A stretch of DNA of 23,592 nt, from the NCBI GenBank assembly GCA_964645915.1, contig CAZYDH010000025.1, positions 1-23,592 on the forward strand, in the 5' to 3' direction. The notes beneath the pieces were generated by a model, which had not been told where the DNA came from, did no database searches, and saw only the letters and a program-made list of their open reading frames with translations. This DNA comes from JACNKV01 sp964645915 (GTDB lineage Bacteria > Fidelibacterota > Marinisomatia > Marinisomatales > JACNKV01). Made by a program: the position numbers and the translations under genes. Shown in pieces: positions 15,175-23,519 of this stretch. Every line of letters starts with the position of its first letter. Positions within the stretch are counted from its first letter, which is position 1.

Positions 15175-16848
15175 ATACACGTTATTCGAAATATTCTTCT
15201 CCTACTTGTCGGGACAGCGCTGTCTGTTCTTGTTCTGTCCTGTGCAGCTATTCAAGCGCCACCCGGCGGACCTGAGGACACAACGCCACCCACTCTCATT
15301 CGTATCTCTCCGGAAAATGAAACCATTAATTTTACCGGAGGTGAGGTGCGTCTTGTTTTCTCTGAGTATATGGATGAGAACAGCATTAAGAACAACATTC
15401 ATGTTTTCCCACGTATGGATACTCCGCTTAAAATAGAATTCCAAGGAGAGGAAATACAGATAGATTTTCCAAAGGATCTGCTCAAGAACCAAACATATAT
15501 ACTAACAATAGGTCGAGAGTTGAAAGACGAGCACCTTGTTCCCATGGATGCTCCAATCCATATTGCATACGGCACCGGTGATCGAATCGATCAGGGTCAA
15601 ATCTCGGGCAAGGTTTTTAGGGCAGATAACGCTTCTGTGCATCTATGGAAAATACAATCCACTTTAAATTCAGATTCTTTAGTTTTTACCGAACCGGATT
15701 ATCTAACCGATATAAAAGATGACGGAACGTATTCTTTCCAATATCTTTCTCCGGGGACTTATCAAATTCTGGCAATTGGCTCCGAAGGTGCCGGACTGCC
15801 CTTAGATCAAAATCGCGTTCGATACGGTATGTTTTGGGATTCAGAATTGTCACTAACACAAATGGATTCTATCAAAAACGTCAATATGATCCTGCACAAA
15901 GAAAAGCCCGCATTAAAACTTTCTAAAGGAGAGTGGAAAGATCAAACGTGGGGAGAATTAACGTTTAACCAACACTTTTCTCAAGCTTTACTCAAACCGA
16001 CCGGACTTATACAGCGTGAGTCTAAGTCACTGATTAACAGTGCCGTTTTTCGCAGTTATTATGATTCTTCACAGGTAATCGTTCTTTCTGATTCAGTTTT
16101 ATTTCCCAAAGAAAAAACTGATGTAATCGTCTTTACAAAAAATGGCCTTGATCCTTCGATATTGGACACCTCATTTATTACAATATCTGCTCCCAACGAA
16201 CCGGACACTAGTTGGTTGCATTTACTTTCTCCGCCAAAAACTGTTCGCATTGCCCCGGATGACACAACAGGACCTTTTGTCTCCTTGTTATTCTCTAAAC
16301 CCACAAACATTACCAACCCACCTTTTGACATCCAACTGATAGCCATGGTGGATACGGTTGAAATTAACAGCAAACAGAATTGGCTCTCTCCAATGGCATT
16401 GAATCTAATCCCGGTGGGTGGTTGGAGCGCAAATTCTTCCTATAAATTGATAATCTCACAGGACAGTTCTTTTGTTCAATCCAGAGATACAATCCAAGAT
16501 TCTACCATTACGATCTCAATCAAAACACTTGATCCGCTTGGCTATGGGGCGGTTCGAGGGCAGGTAGATTATCCTTGGTGTGACTCTTGCCGCATAGAAC
16601 TTATCTCTGTTGATAATTCAACTTTTTCATTGTCAGAATGTGTAAATTCCGGGACGTTTTTTGAGTTTAATCACGTCCTTGAGGGGAAATATCACCTTGT
16701 GATTTACAATGATGAAGATCAAAACAAATATTATACATTTGGAACGGCGAGTCCGAGAGTTTTGCCGGAACGTTTTTACCAGTTGCCCGATACAATTTCT
16801 GTGCGGACAAACTGGGATTTTGAACTGGATCTGCGATCCAAACATTAA
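15175..16848 (+). CDS. Ig-like domain lipoprotein (SbsA-Ig type), no ordinary start codon
   Basis: An outer-envelope lipoprotein of about 557 residues. The reading frame is open from 15157 and encodes a signal peptide (IRNILLLLVGTALSVLVLSC) with a lipobox Cys about residue 23. APPGGPEDTTPP follows, the typical mature end of Ig-like lipoproteins in Bacteroidetes-like bacteria. Next come an Ig-like domain (GGEVRLVFSEYMDE), a carboxypeptidase-regulatory-like beta domain (DDGTYSFQYLSPGTYQILAIG), and another near the C-terminus (EGKYHLVIYNDEDQN). The first ordinary start in frame, GTG 15346, would remove the signal peptide. Only ATA or ATT codons (15169-15177, 15184) lie near GAGG at 15163. I mark ATA 15175 tentatively; a sequence error or rare start is possible. 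It is divergent from the lrp-led operon and precedes manC by 15 bases. Confidence 0.8.
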   Translation: MHVIRNILLLLVGTALSVLVLSCAAIQAPPGGPEDTTPPTLIRISPENETINFTGGEVRLVFSEYMDENSIKNNIHVFPRMDTPLKIEFQGEEIQIDFPKDLLKNQTYILTIGRELKDEHLVPMDAPIHIAYGTGDRIDQGQISGKVFRADNASVHLWKIQSTLNSDSLVFTEPDYLTDIKDDGTYSFQYLSPGTYQILAIGSEGAGLPLDQNRVRYGMFWDSELSLTQMDSIKNVNMILHKEKPALKLSKGEWKDQTWGELTFNQHFSQALLKPTGLIQRESKSLINSAVFRSYYDSSQVIVLSDSVLFPKEKTDVIVFTKNGLDPSILDTSFITISAPNEPDTSWLHLLSPPKTVRIAPDDTTGPFVSLLFSKPTNITNPPFDIQLIAMVDTVEINSKQNWLSPMALNLIPVGGWSANSSYKLIISQDSSFVQSRDTIQDSTITISIKTLDPLGYGAVRGQVDYPWCDSCRIELISVDNSTFSLSECVNSGTFFEFNHVLEGKYHLVIYNDEDQNKYYTFGTASPRVLPERFYQLPDTISVRTNWDFELDLRSKH

Positions 16849-16863
16849 GAGGACTGAAACACA

Positions 16864-17925
16864 ATGATCGCTCTTATTATGGCCGGTGGAAGCGGCACGC
16901 GATTTTGGCCGTATAGTCGCCAATCTAAACCTAAGCAAATGCTCAACATTGTTGGCGAGCAAACCATGCTCCAAATAACCGTTGACCGTTTGAAAAAAAT
17001 TAAACTTATAAAAGATATATTTATTGTTACTCGTGAAGATCTTGCCGAGTCGGTTCGAAATGAAATTCAAGGAGTTTCTCCAAATAACATTATCGTTGAA
17101 CCCAGTGGAAAAAATACGGCTCCCTGCATCGGGTTGGCCTCGCTATATATCTCAAAATTATATCCGGATGAGATTATGGGAATCTTTCCAGCTGATCATT
17201 TGATTGTTGGATTTCGAGCATTTTCAAAAGCCATCGGAACGTCAAATCATCTGGCTCGAAAAAATGGTTCGATCGTAACAATCGGTATTCCACCAGAATT
17301 CCCGTCAACCGCTTATGGTTACATCCAATACGACCAAAACAGCGATGAAGATCATTTGGATGCTTACCACCTTATTACATTTGCGGAAAAACCACATTAT
17401 GAACTTGCAAATAAATTTCTACAAAGCGGGGATTTTCTTTGGAATGCAGGAATTTTTATTTGGAAAGCTGCAACGCTTCAATCCAAGCTGCAACAGTTTC
17501 TACCGGACCTTCATGAATATCTTAAACGAATTGACGATCGAATCAGCAAGGGTCGTTCATTCTCAGATATATGGAAACACATTTCACCCGTATCCATTGA
17601 TTACGGTTTAATGGAAAAAGTAACGAATGAAACATACGTGGTCAAAGCCGGATTTAAATGGAATGACCTCGGCTCATGGAATTCCGTTTATAATGTTTCT
17701 CCAAAAACTTCAACAAAGAATGTGATTAAAGGAGAGGGAACCGTTTTAGACGGTAAAAATAATTTTATTCAATCCAATGGACATTTTACAGCCGTGTTGG
17801 GGTTGAATGATGTGGTGGTGGTTCATACAGACGATGCAACGCTCGTTATTAAAAAAGACGATGTTGAGAACGTAAAGGACCTTGTGGGCTGGTTACAGAA
17901 AAATGGACGAGAAGACCTGCTGTAG
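16864..17925 (+). CDS. manC: Mannose-1-phosphate guanylyltransferase
   Basis: A 353-residue cytosolic nucleotidyltransferase making GDP-mannose from mannose-1-phosphate and GTP, for glycan synthesis. It has the signature MAGGSGTRFWPYSRQSKPKQ (7-26), then EPSGKNTAPCIGLASL, FPADHLI, FAEKPHYELA and NAGIFIWKA, plus GFKWNDLGSWNSVY. The long C-terminal isomerase domain of bifunctional enzymes is absent, so it is guanylyltransferase only. The ATG is preceded by GAGGA. It lies 15 bases after the lipoprotein gene, and its TAG stop directly abuts the ATG of the next gene. Confidence 0.95.
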   Translation: MIALIMAGGSGTRFWPYSRQSKPKQMLNIVGEQTMLQITVDRLKKIKLIKDIFIVTREDLAESVRNEIQGVSPNNIIVEPSGKNTAPCIGLASLYISKLYPDEIMGIFPADHLIVGFRAFSKAIGTSNHLARKNGSIVTIGIPPEFPSTAYGYIQYDQNSDEDHLDAYHLITFAEKPHYELANKFLQSGDFLWNAGIFIWKAATLQSKLQQFLPDLHEYLKRIDDRISKGRSFSDIWKHISPVSIDYGLMEKVTNETYVVKAGFKWNDLGSWNSVYNVSPKTSTKNVIKGEGTVLDGKNNFIQSNGHFTAVLGLNDVVVVHTDDATLVIKKDDVENVKDLVGWLQKNGREDLL

Positions 17926-18249
17926 ATGAAACCGGAAACGCTATTAAAACACTTTGAAGACCTTTCTGAAAGACTTGGAATTAAGGTCTTGCGTGGAAAA
18001 GGAGATTTTCAAGGCGGGTCCTGTGTTGTCAAAAAAGAAAATGTGGTCGTCCTAAACTCAATAAAACCAATTGAGCAGCGACTACGCGTCTTGGCTCAGG
18101 GCATTATGCAAAAGGACTTATCAGACATTTATATGGTCCCTGCTGTCAGGGATTATATCGAACGTGCTCAAGCAACCGTGTTTCAAAATGCGACGCAAAA
18201 TAGCACCATTGAAAACAAAGAACCACCAACAAAGACTAACAATCATTAA
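17926..18249 (+). CDS. Small protein of unknown function
   Basis: A 107-residue soluble protein that I do not recognise. The first 85 residues look structured: helix KPETLLKHFEDLSERLG, then a conserved-looking core RGKGDFQGGSCVVKKENVVV and LNSIKPIEQRLRVLAQGI. A polar, probably disordered tail follows (NATQNSTIENKEPPTKTNNH). No signal peptide or membrane segment is seen. The ATG follows the manC stop with no gap, so the two are translationally coupled. Its base usage resembles its neighbours and it is very likely a real gene. Confidence 0.75.
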   Translation: MKPETLLKHFEDLSERLGIKVLRGKGDFQGGSCVVKKENVVVLNSIKPIEQRLRVLAQGIMQKDLSDIYMVPAVRDYIERAQATVFQNATQNSTIENKEPPTKTNNH

Positions 18250-18272
18250 TACTATTAATCATCTAGAACATC

Positions 18273-18322
18273 CTCTTGGCGAAAATATCTTGATTTCAAT
18301 TTTCCAAGAGAGGTACACTCTC
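18273..18322 (+). promoter_or_regulatory. Overlapping hairpins upstream of the EF-G paralogue
   Basis: A 12-base-pair hairpin (18273-18286 with 18299-18310, two-base bulge) shares three bases with a second hairpin GAGAG-GTACA-CTCTC (18308-18322). TTTTT begins five bases after the second (18328-18332). The pair could form alternative structures or a weak terminator of the manC unit. The spacer from 18250 to 18386 shows no gene. Confidence 0.35.
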
Positions 18323-18386
18323 GACTGTTTTTAATAGGATCAAACACAATTTCTAAATGAATTTATACTGAAAATGAGGAAAGAAA

Positions 18387-20471
18387 ATGAAAGAGTTTCA
18401 AAGTAAAGATATTCGAAATTTTGTAATTGTAGGACATGGCGGGTGTGGAAAGACCATGCTGAGTGAAGCCATGATGATGAATGGCGGAGAGATCACTCGG
18501 ATGGGTTCCATCGAAGCTGGAACAACACTTTCAGATTACCATACCGGAGAACAAGAACGACAGGTCTCAATTCATTCAACACCGATGCACTTAGAATGGG
18601 ACGATAAAAAGTTCAATGTCATTGATGCCCCTGGATATTTAGATTTTATCGGAGAAGCACTTGGTGCTTTAGCTGTTGTTGATATGGCCTTAGTTGCCGT
18701 TCATGCTGTGAATGGAATTGAAGTTGGTACAGATCAAATGTGGTCCAAATCTTCGCAGTTAGGTATCCCAAAAGTTCTTGTCGTCAACGGCTTGGATCGT
18801 GAACATACTAAATTTGACGAAATCCTTTCCTCTTTGCGCGAACATTTTGGTAAAAATGTTTTCCCAATGCAACTTCCGGTCAACGCAGGACCCGGGTTTA
18901 ATCAAATTGTTGATGTCATGCGAAATGAGATCATTACATACAAAACAGATGGTTCCGGAACCTATACCGAAAAAGCTGCTGATGGAGAATGGACAGGAAA
19001 AGTAGAAACACTCCATGAAGAACTCATTGAATATGTTGCTGAATCCGATGATTCATTATTAGAAAAGTTTTTTGAAGAAGGAACTCTTTCTGAAGAAGAA
19101 ATGCGTGGTGGTATCCATGCCGCAATCCAAAACCAAACAATCATTCCTCTTTTCTGTACATCAGCTTCAACAAATGTTGGTGTTCGGCGATTAATGGATT
19201 TTGTAGCCAAATATGGTTCTTCCCCGGTTGACAGAGCAAAAGTATCTGCAAAAGATTTTGTCTCTGATAAAGAAGTCGATGTGACTCTCGACAGCCCAGA
19301 GACAGTACTTCAAGTCTTTAAAACTATCTCAGAAGCACATGTTGGAGAGCTTTCATTCTTCCGTGTTTATTCCGGTAAAGTATCTACAGGGATGGATCTT
19401 TATAACACATCACGAAGTCTTTCAGAGCGGTTTGGTCAGCTTTTTGTGATCACTGGAAAAAATCGCACGAACGTTCAGACACTTAACGCCGGAGACATTG
19501 GTGCTGTTGTTAAATTAAAAGACACCCACACAGGGAACACTCTATGTAACCCCAAGTTTAAAGTGATCCTTCCCGAAACGGATTATCCAAACCCCAATTC
19601 TCATACCGCTATTAAATTAAAAGCTAAGGGAGATGAAGAAAAAATATCTGTTGGATTATCTTCCATGCATGAAGAAGATCCTTCTTTCGTTTACCGTGTC
19701 GACAATGAGATAAAACAAACCATCATTTCCGGCCAAGGAGAGCTTCACTTGAAAATCGTTTTAGAGCAAATGAAGCGTCGGTACGGAGTTGAGGTAGATA
19801 TGATTAAACCGAAAGTTCCTTATCGTGAAACGATCCGCGGAAAAGGAGAATCAAAATATCGTCATAAAAAACAATCCGGTGGTGCCGGTCAGTTTGCAGA
19901 AGTTTGGATGCGCATTGAACCCAAACAACGCGGTGAAGGTGTTGAGTTTACCGAATCATTGGTAGGTCAAAATGTTGATCGTGTCTTTGTTCCATCTGTA
20001 GAAAAAGGTGTAACGGCTACTTGTTCCGATGGAATTCTGGCCGGATGCAGGGTTGTAGATCTTAAAGTTGATTTCTACGATGGAAAACAACATCCTGTTG
20101 ATTCTAAAGATATCGCATTTCAGATTGCAGGTAGACATGCCTTCAAAGAAGCTTTCCTTGCTGCACAACCCGGTTTATTGGAGCCAATCATGAACGTGGA
20201 AGTTCGGGTTCCGGAAGATTATATGGGTGATGTCATGGGTGACGTTTCCAGTCGTCGTGGAAAAATTATGGGAATGGACGCTGAAGGAACAACCCAGGTT
20301 ATTAAAGCTCAAATTCCTCAAGCTGAATTGCATCAGTATGCGACGACGATTCGCTCCATTACCGGTGGACGCGGATTGCATTCCGAATCTTTCAGTCATT
20401 ATGATCCAATGCCAAAAGATCATGAAAAGAAAGTGATCGAAGAGTATAAAAAAGAGAAGGAAGAAGAATAA
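18387..20471 (+). CDS. fusA: Elongation factor G paralogue (EF-G2-type)
   Basis: A 694-residue translational GTPase with all EF-G domains. The GTP site has a P-loop GHGGCGKT (16-23), DAPGYLDF (80-87) and an altered G4 motif NGLD (134-137), where ordinary EF-G has NKMD. Switch I reads YHTGEQERQVSI instead of EEQERGITI. The later domains are recognisable: VYRVDNEIKQTIISGQGELHL, RETIRGKGESKYRHKKQSGG and FQIAGRHAFKEAFLAAQPGLLEPI. It likely acts on the ribosome in translocation or recycling, as a second EF-G distinct from the one in the str operon. It is not next to rps12/rps7/tuf here, as expected for a paralogue. AGGAAAG precedes the ATG. A 92-base spacer separates it from the HIT gene. Confidence 0.9.
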   Translation: MKEFQSKDIRNFVIVGHGGCGKTMLSEAMMMNGGEITRMGSIEAGTTLSDYHTGEQERQVSIHSTPMHLEWDDKKFNVIDAPGYLDFIGEALGALAVVDMALVAVHAVNGIEVGTDQMWSKSSQLGIPKVLVVNGLDREHTKFDEILSSLREHFGKNVFPMQLPVNAGPGFNQIVDVMRNEIITYKTDGSGTYTEKAADGEWTGKVETLHEELIEYVAESDDSLLEKFFEEGTLSEEEMRGGIHAAIQNQTIIPLFCTSASTNVGVRRLMDFVAKYGSSPVDRAKVSAKDFVSDKEVDVTLDSPETVLQVFKTISEAHVGELSFFRVYSGKVSTGMDLYNTSRSLSERFGQLFVITGKNRTNVQTLNAGDIGAVVKLKDTHTGNTLCNPKFKVILPETDYPNPNSHTAIKLKAKGDEEKISVGLSSMHEEDPSFVYRVDNEIKQTIISGQGELHLKIVLEQMKRRYGVEVDMIKPKVPYRETIRGKGESKYRHKKQSGGAGQFAEVWMRIEPKQRGEGVEFTESLVGQNVDRVFVPSVEKGVTATCSDGILAGCRVVDLKVDFYDGKQHPVDSKDIAFQIAGRHAFKEAFLAAQPGLLEPIMNVEVRVPEDYMGDVMGDVSSRRGKIMGMDAEGTTQVIKAQIPQAELHQYATTIRSITGGRGLHSESFSHYDPMPKDHEKKVIEEYKKEKEEE

Positions 20472-20563
20472 CCTGACCTTATAGGAAACTTCTTTTCCCT
20501 TGCTCCTATCATGAACGTTTTTGATCTTTTTGGGCTCTGTATTCAAGACAGGAGGGACATCCA

Positions 20564-21046
20564 ATGAAAAAACTTTGGGCTCCTTGGCGCATCGAATATA
20601 TTCGCTCACCAAAAGAAAAAGGGTGTGTTTTTTGCGACAAACCTAACCGAAGTGAGGATCGAGATGATCTGATCTTGTACCGTGGTAAGAAAGCGTTTGT
20701 TTTGATGAATCTCTACCCCTACAACAACGCCCATTTACTCATCGCTCCATATAATCATGTAAACAAGACGCAGACTCTCGATCATGAAACGCTTCAAGAA
20801 ATTATGGTTCTTGCGGATCGATCTATGAACATTCTTGAAGAGACCATGGGCGCACAGGGATTTAATTTTGGTGCAAATATTGGAGCAGCTGCGGGTGCCG
20901 GGATTGAAGAACACATTCACTTTCACATTGTTCCCCGTTGGGCGGGAGACACAAATTTCATGCCGGTTTTAGGTCATACAAAAGTACTGGTGGACGGACT
21001 ACTGGAATGTTATGATCAACTAAAACCACATTTTGAACAACTTTGA
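20564..21046 (+). CDS. HIT family nucleotide hydrolase/transferase
   Basis: A 160-residue histidine triad protein. The triad HIHFHIV (H117, H119, H121) sits after EE and before PRW. CVFC (C21, C24) near the start is a zinc-binding pair found in the Ap4A-phosphorylase-like HIT group. LWAPWRIEYI and LMNLYPYNNAHLLIAPYNHV are typical of that group. The likely role is cleavage of dinucleoside polyphosphates or nucleotidyl conjugates; the exact substrate is unknown. A strong GGAGG lies eight bases before the ATG. It ends in TGA, showing that TGA acts as stop in this genome. The next gene follows closely. Confidence 0.93.
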   Translation: MKKLWAPWRIEYIRSPKEKGCVFCDKPNRSEDRDDLILYRGKKAFVLMNLYPYNNAHLLIAPYNHVNKTQTLDHETLQEIMVLADRSMNILEETMGAQGFNFGANIGAAAGAGIEEHIHFHIVPRWAGDTNFMPVLGHTKVLVDGLLECYDQLKPHFEQL

Positions 21047-21060
21047 ACTATGGAGTAAAC

Positions 21061-21363
21061 ATGGACTATTTTTCTCATTCATGGCTTCCTTTCATTTATC
21101 TGTATGGGTTTGGCGGAATCCTATTTGTTTCCGGAATTATTATAACTCTAAAAGCCGGGTCATTTGACCTAAAACGTTTTGCACACAAAAAATGGATGTG
21201 GGTTTTGCTTTTCGGCTTTGTCTGGTATATCATGCTACATGCTCTAATGACATGGGCAGCTCTTGGTACAATCTCACCCAACATTGTGCCTATCATTATG
21301 ATGGCACTTTTGGTTGTGTTTGTTGTTGTAAACTACATTCTTAAGCAGAAAGCGAGGGCATAA
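21061..21363 (+). CDS. Small three-helix membrane protein linked to the symporter
   Basis: A 100-residue membrane protein with three hydrophobic segments, roughly residues 8-30, 46-68 and 72-94, separated by a short basic loop (LKRFAHKKW). I choose ATG 21061 because GGAG lies five bases upstream; an in-frame TTG at 21043 overlaps the HIT stop and is less likely. Its TAA shares a base with the ATG of the sodium:solute symporter (TAATG), so the two are translationally coupled. Small partners coded just before SSS-family transporters are known, and a subunit or folding-helper role is inferred. I do not recognise its family. Confidence 0.8.
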   Translation: MDYFSHSWLPFIYLYGFGGILFVSGIIITLKAGSFDLKRFAHKKWMWVLLFGFVWYIMLHALMTWAALGTISPNIVPIIMMALLVVFVVVNYILKQKARA

Positions 21364-23459
21364 TGCAGACGTTTCATAGTATTGGAACCACCGCTGATTG
21401 GGTGGTTATGGTTATCTATTTTGTCGCCATTATGCTCTTCGGCAGTTACTTTGGGCGCTACACAAAGACAACCACGGACTTTTTCTTTGGAGGAAGACGC
21501 TTTTCTTGGTGGCTGATCACCATGTCGATCGTTGCTACCGGTGTGGGTAGTCACAGTTTTGTAAAATATTCTGCCAAAGGTTTTGAACACGGGATCTCCT
21601 CTTCAATGACTTATTTGAACGATTGGTTCTTTGTTCCGTTCTTTATGTTCGGATGGCTGCCAATCATTGTTTATTCCAAAATTCGGTCTATCCCGGAATA
21701 TTTTGAAAAACGATTCAGTCCATCGGCTCGATTCTTAGCGACTATCCTTCTTCTCCTTTACATGATTGGTTACATCGGAATTGGGTTTCTTACTCTTGGG
21801 AAAGCAGTCATACCGATGCTTCCGCAAGCCTTCACTCTGTTAGGAGCCACATTCCCGATCACTCTCATGGGAGCGATTATTGTTATCGCGGTGATAACCG
21901 GTATCTATATTACTTTTGGCGGACAGACCGCCGTGATCTTTACTGACTTACTGCAGGGATTTGTCTTGCTGTTCGCAGGATTACTTCTATTCTTCTTTGG
22001 AGTCACTTACTTAGGTGGGTTTGACATCTTTTGGAATCTCTTACCGACTGAATGGAAATTACCGCTAGCAGATTTTAATCAACCTTCCAATTTCAATTTT
22101 GTGGGAATCTTTTGGCAGGATGCCATTGCCGGATCTATCGGATTTTTGTTTATGAACCAAGGTTTGATCATGCGATTCATGGCATGTAAAAATGTCAACG
22201 AAGGGCGAAAAGCAGCCGCAGTGAATATCTTATTCGTCCTACCGATTTCTGCCATTGTTGTCGGAAATGCCGGATGGGTCGGAAAAGCAATTTCTGTCGC
22301 AAGCCCTGAGATCGTAAGCCCAACTGTTTCTCCAGATCAAATCTTTGTTGTTGTGGCAAATATCATCTCAAGTCCCGGTGTTTTTGGATTTATCATGGCC
22401 GCGCTAACTGCAGCCTTAATGAGCACCGTTGACACGCTAATCAACGCGACAGCAGCGATATTTATTAATGATGTCTACCGCCCGGTTCAACAATTCTTTA
22501 AACGCAATCAAGGAACAAATGCAGAAACGGACAAACGAGAGCTTGGCGCTGCTCGATATGCATCCATCGCAATTACGACGCTCGGAGTGTTGGCTGTCCT
22601 TGCCTTTAAAAACTTCCCAACGGTTTACGAAGCTCATGGGTATTTCCATTCAACGTTGACACCTCCTCTGGTAGTGGGGATCTTTTTAGGCGTCTTTTGG
22701 AAACGATTCACACCGGCAGCCGTTATCACCACATTTGTTGGTGGGGTTGCTTTGATGATCCTTGGAGCACGCTATCCGGGTATTTTGATTGCACCCTTTG
22801 ATCACGGAATTGAAATGAATCCATCTCATCCATATTCATATATTCGTGCATTGTACAATACATTGGTTTGTTCTGGTGTGGCTGTTTTGACTGCATTGAC
22901 CACCAAATGGCAGGCTTCATTGATCTCATACTTGCGAAGTAGGGCAAATGGAAAACCCATCATGAATGGACTGGTTGTGGCTACGGTACTTCTCTTTGGT
23001 TTTGTTCTTTTCAATGTTGGCGGTATCATATTCCAAGTCATTGCTGCGACTGGTGTCCTTCTTCTTGTTCCTTTGGCTGTTACCTATTTTGTTCATTATG
23101 ATGAAGAAAAGCACACCAACGGTCTAATTGCGAATTCCATTGATATTGCACGAAAATTCTTCAAAGGTGGTGATCCTAATGACATAGAAGGTGAAACTGT
23201 TCTCGTCCAATGGGAAGAAAAAGGCTCATCTGATACAGAAATCTTTTTCTCTGAACACGATATGAAAATCATGAAAGCAAATCTCGGAGATCTTGTATAC
23301 CTTTCAGATAAACGTAAATGGTTTGGCGGGTTAAAATCTATTCATTCGGTCTTTGGTAAGCCACACAATGAAGTCGGTAAGGTTTATCTATCAAAAGAAC
23401 TTGCTCGTCACGGTTTATTCGTAAAAGACAGAATTCTTGAAGCAGAGAAAGAAATGTAG
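21363..23459 (+). CDS. Sodium:solute symporter (SSS family) with C-terminal cytoplasmic extension
   Basis: A 698-residue membrane transporter of the SSS family with about 13 or more helices. The early segment KTTTDFFFGGRRFSWWLIT and GSHSFVKYSAKG match the family, and MAALTAALMSTVDTLINATAAIFINDVYRP is the conserved helix that helps bind Na+ and substrate. It couples Na+ entry to uptake of an unknown solute such as a sugar or organic anion. After the last helix (about residue 580) a 120-residue soluble tail follows (EGETVLVQWEEKGSSDTE ... KIMKANLGDLVYLSD), longer than in simple SSS proteins and possibly regulatory. It starts in the stop of the small membrane gene. Confidence 0.92.
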   Translation: MQTFHSIGTTADWVVMVIYFVAIMLFGSYFGRYTKTTTDFFFGGRRFSWWLITMSIVATGVGSHSFVKYSAKGFEHGISSSMTYLNDWFFVPFFMFGWLPIIVYSKIRSIPEYFEKRFSPSARFLATILLLLYMIGYIGIGFLTLGKAVIPMLPQAFTLLGATFPITLMGAIIVIAVITGIYITFGGQTAVIFTDLLQGFVLLFAGLLLFFFGVTYLGGFDIFWNLLPTEWKLPLADFNQPSNFNFVGIFWQDAIAGSIGFLFMNQGLIMRFMACKNVNEGRKAAAVNILFVLPISAIVVGNAGWVGKAISVASPEIVSPTVSPDQIFVVVANIISSPGVFGFIMAALTAALMSTVDTLINATAAIFINDVYRPVQQFFKRNQGTNAETDKRELGAARYASIAITTLGVLAVLAFKNFPTVYEAHGYFHSTLTPPLVVGIFLGVFWKRFTPAAVITTFVGGVALMILGARYPGILIAPFDHGIEMNPSHPYSYIRALYNTLVCSGVAVLTALTTKWQASLISYLRSRANGKPIMNGLVVATVLLFGFVLFNVGGIIFQVIAATGVLLLVPLAVTYFVHYDEEKHTNGLIANSIDIARKFFKGGDPNDIEGETVLVQWEEKGSSDTEIFFSEHDMKIMKANLGDLVYLSDKRKWFGGLKSIHSVFGKPHNEVGKVYLSKELARHGLFVKDRILEAEKEM

Positions 23460-23468
23460 TTTCGTTTC

Positions 23469-23501
23469 GCGTGTATTTATGCTAAATTCGCCACGCTTTT
23501 T
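23469..23501 (+). terminator. Possible terminator after the symporter gene
   Basis: GCGTG (23469-23473) pairs with CACGC (23492-23496), followed directly by five T. The loop is large (18 bases) and the stem short, so the call is tentative; position after the symporter stop and before the tRNA supports it. Confidence 0.4.
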
Positions 23502-23519
23502 GAAATAAAAAAGACACAT

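Noticed and set aside
15346..15348. GTG as the true start of the Ig-like lipoprotein
   Set aside because: It would cut off an evident signal peptide, lipobox and the first part of the Ig-like domain.
20482..20510. ATAGGA/TCCTAT inverted repeat as terminator between the EF-G paralogue and HIT gene
   Set aside because: Only six base pairs with a 17-base loop and no T run directly after it.
21043..21060. TTG start for the small membrane protein
   Set aside because: It overlaps the HIT stop and lacks a Shine-Dalgarno; ATG 21061 has GGAG at the right distance.
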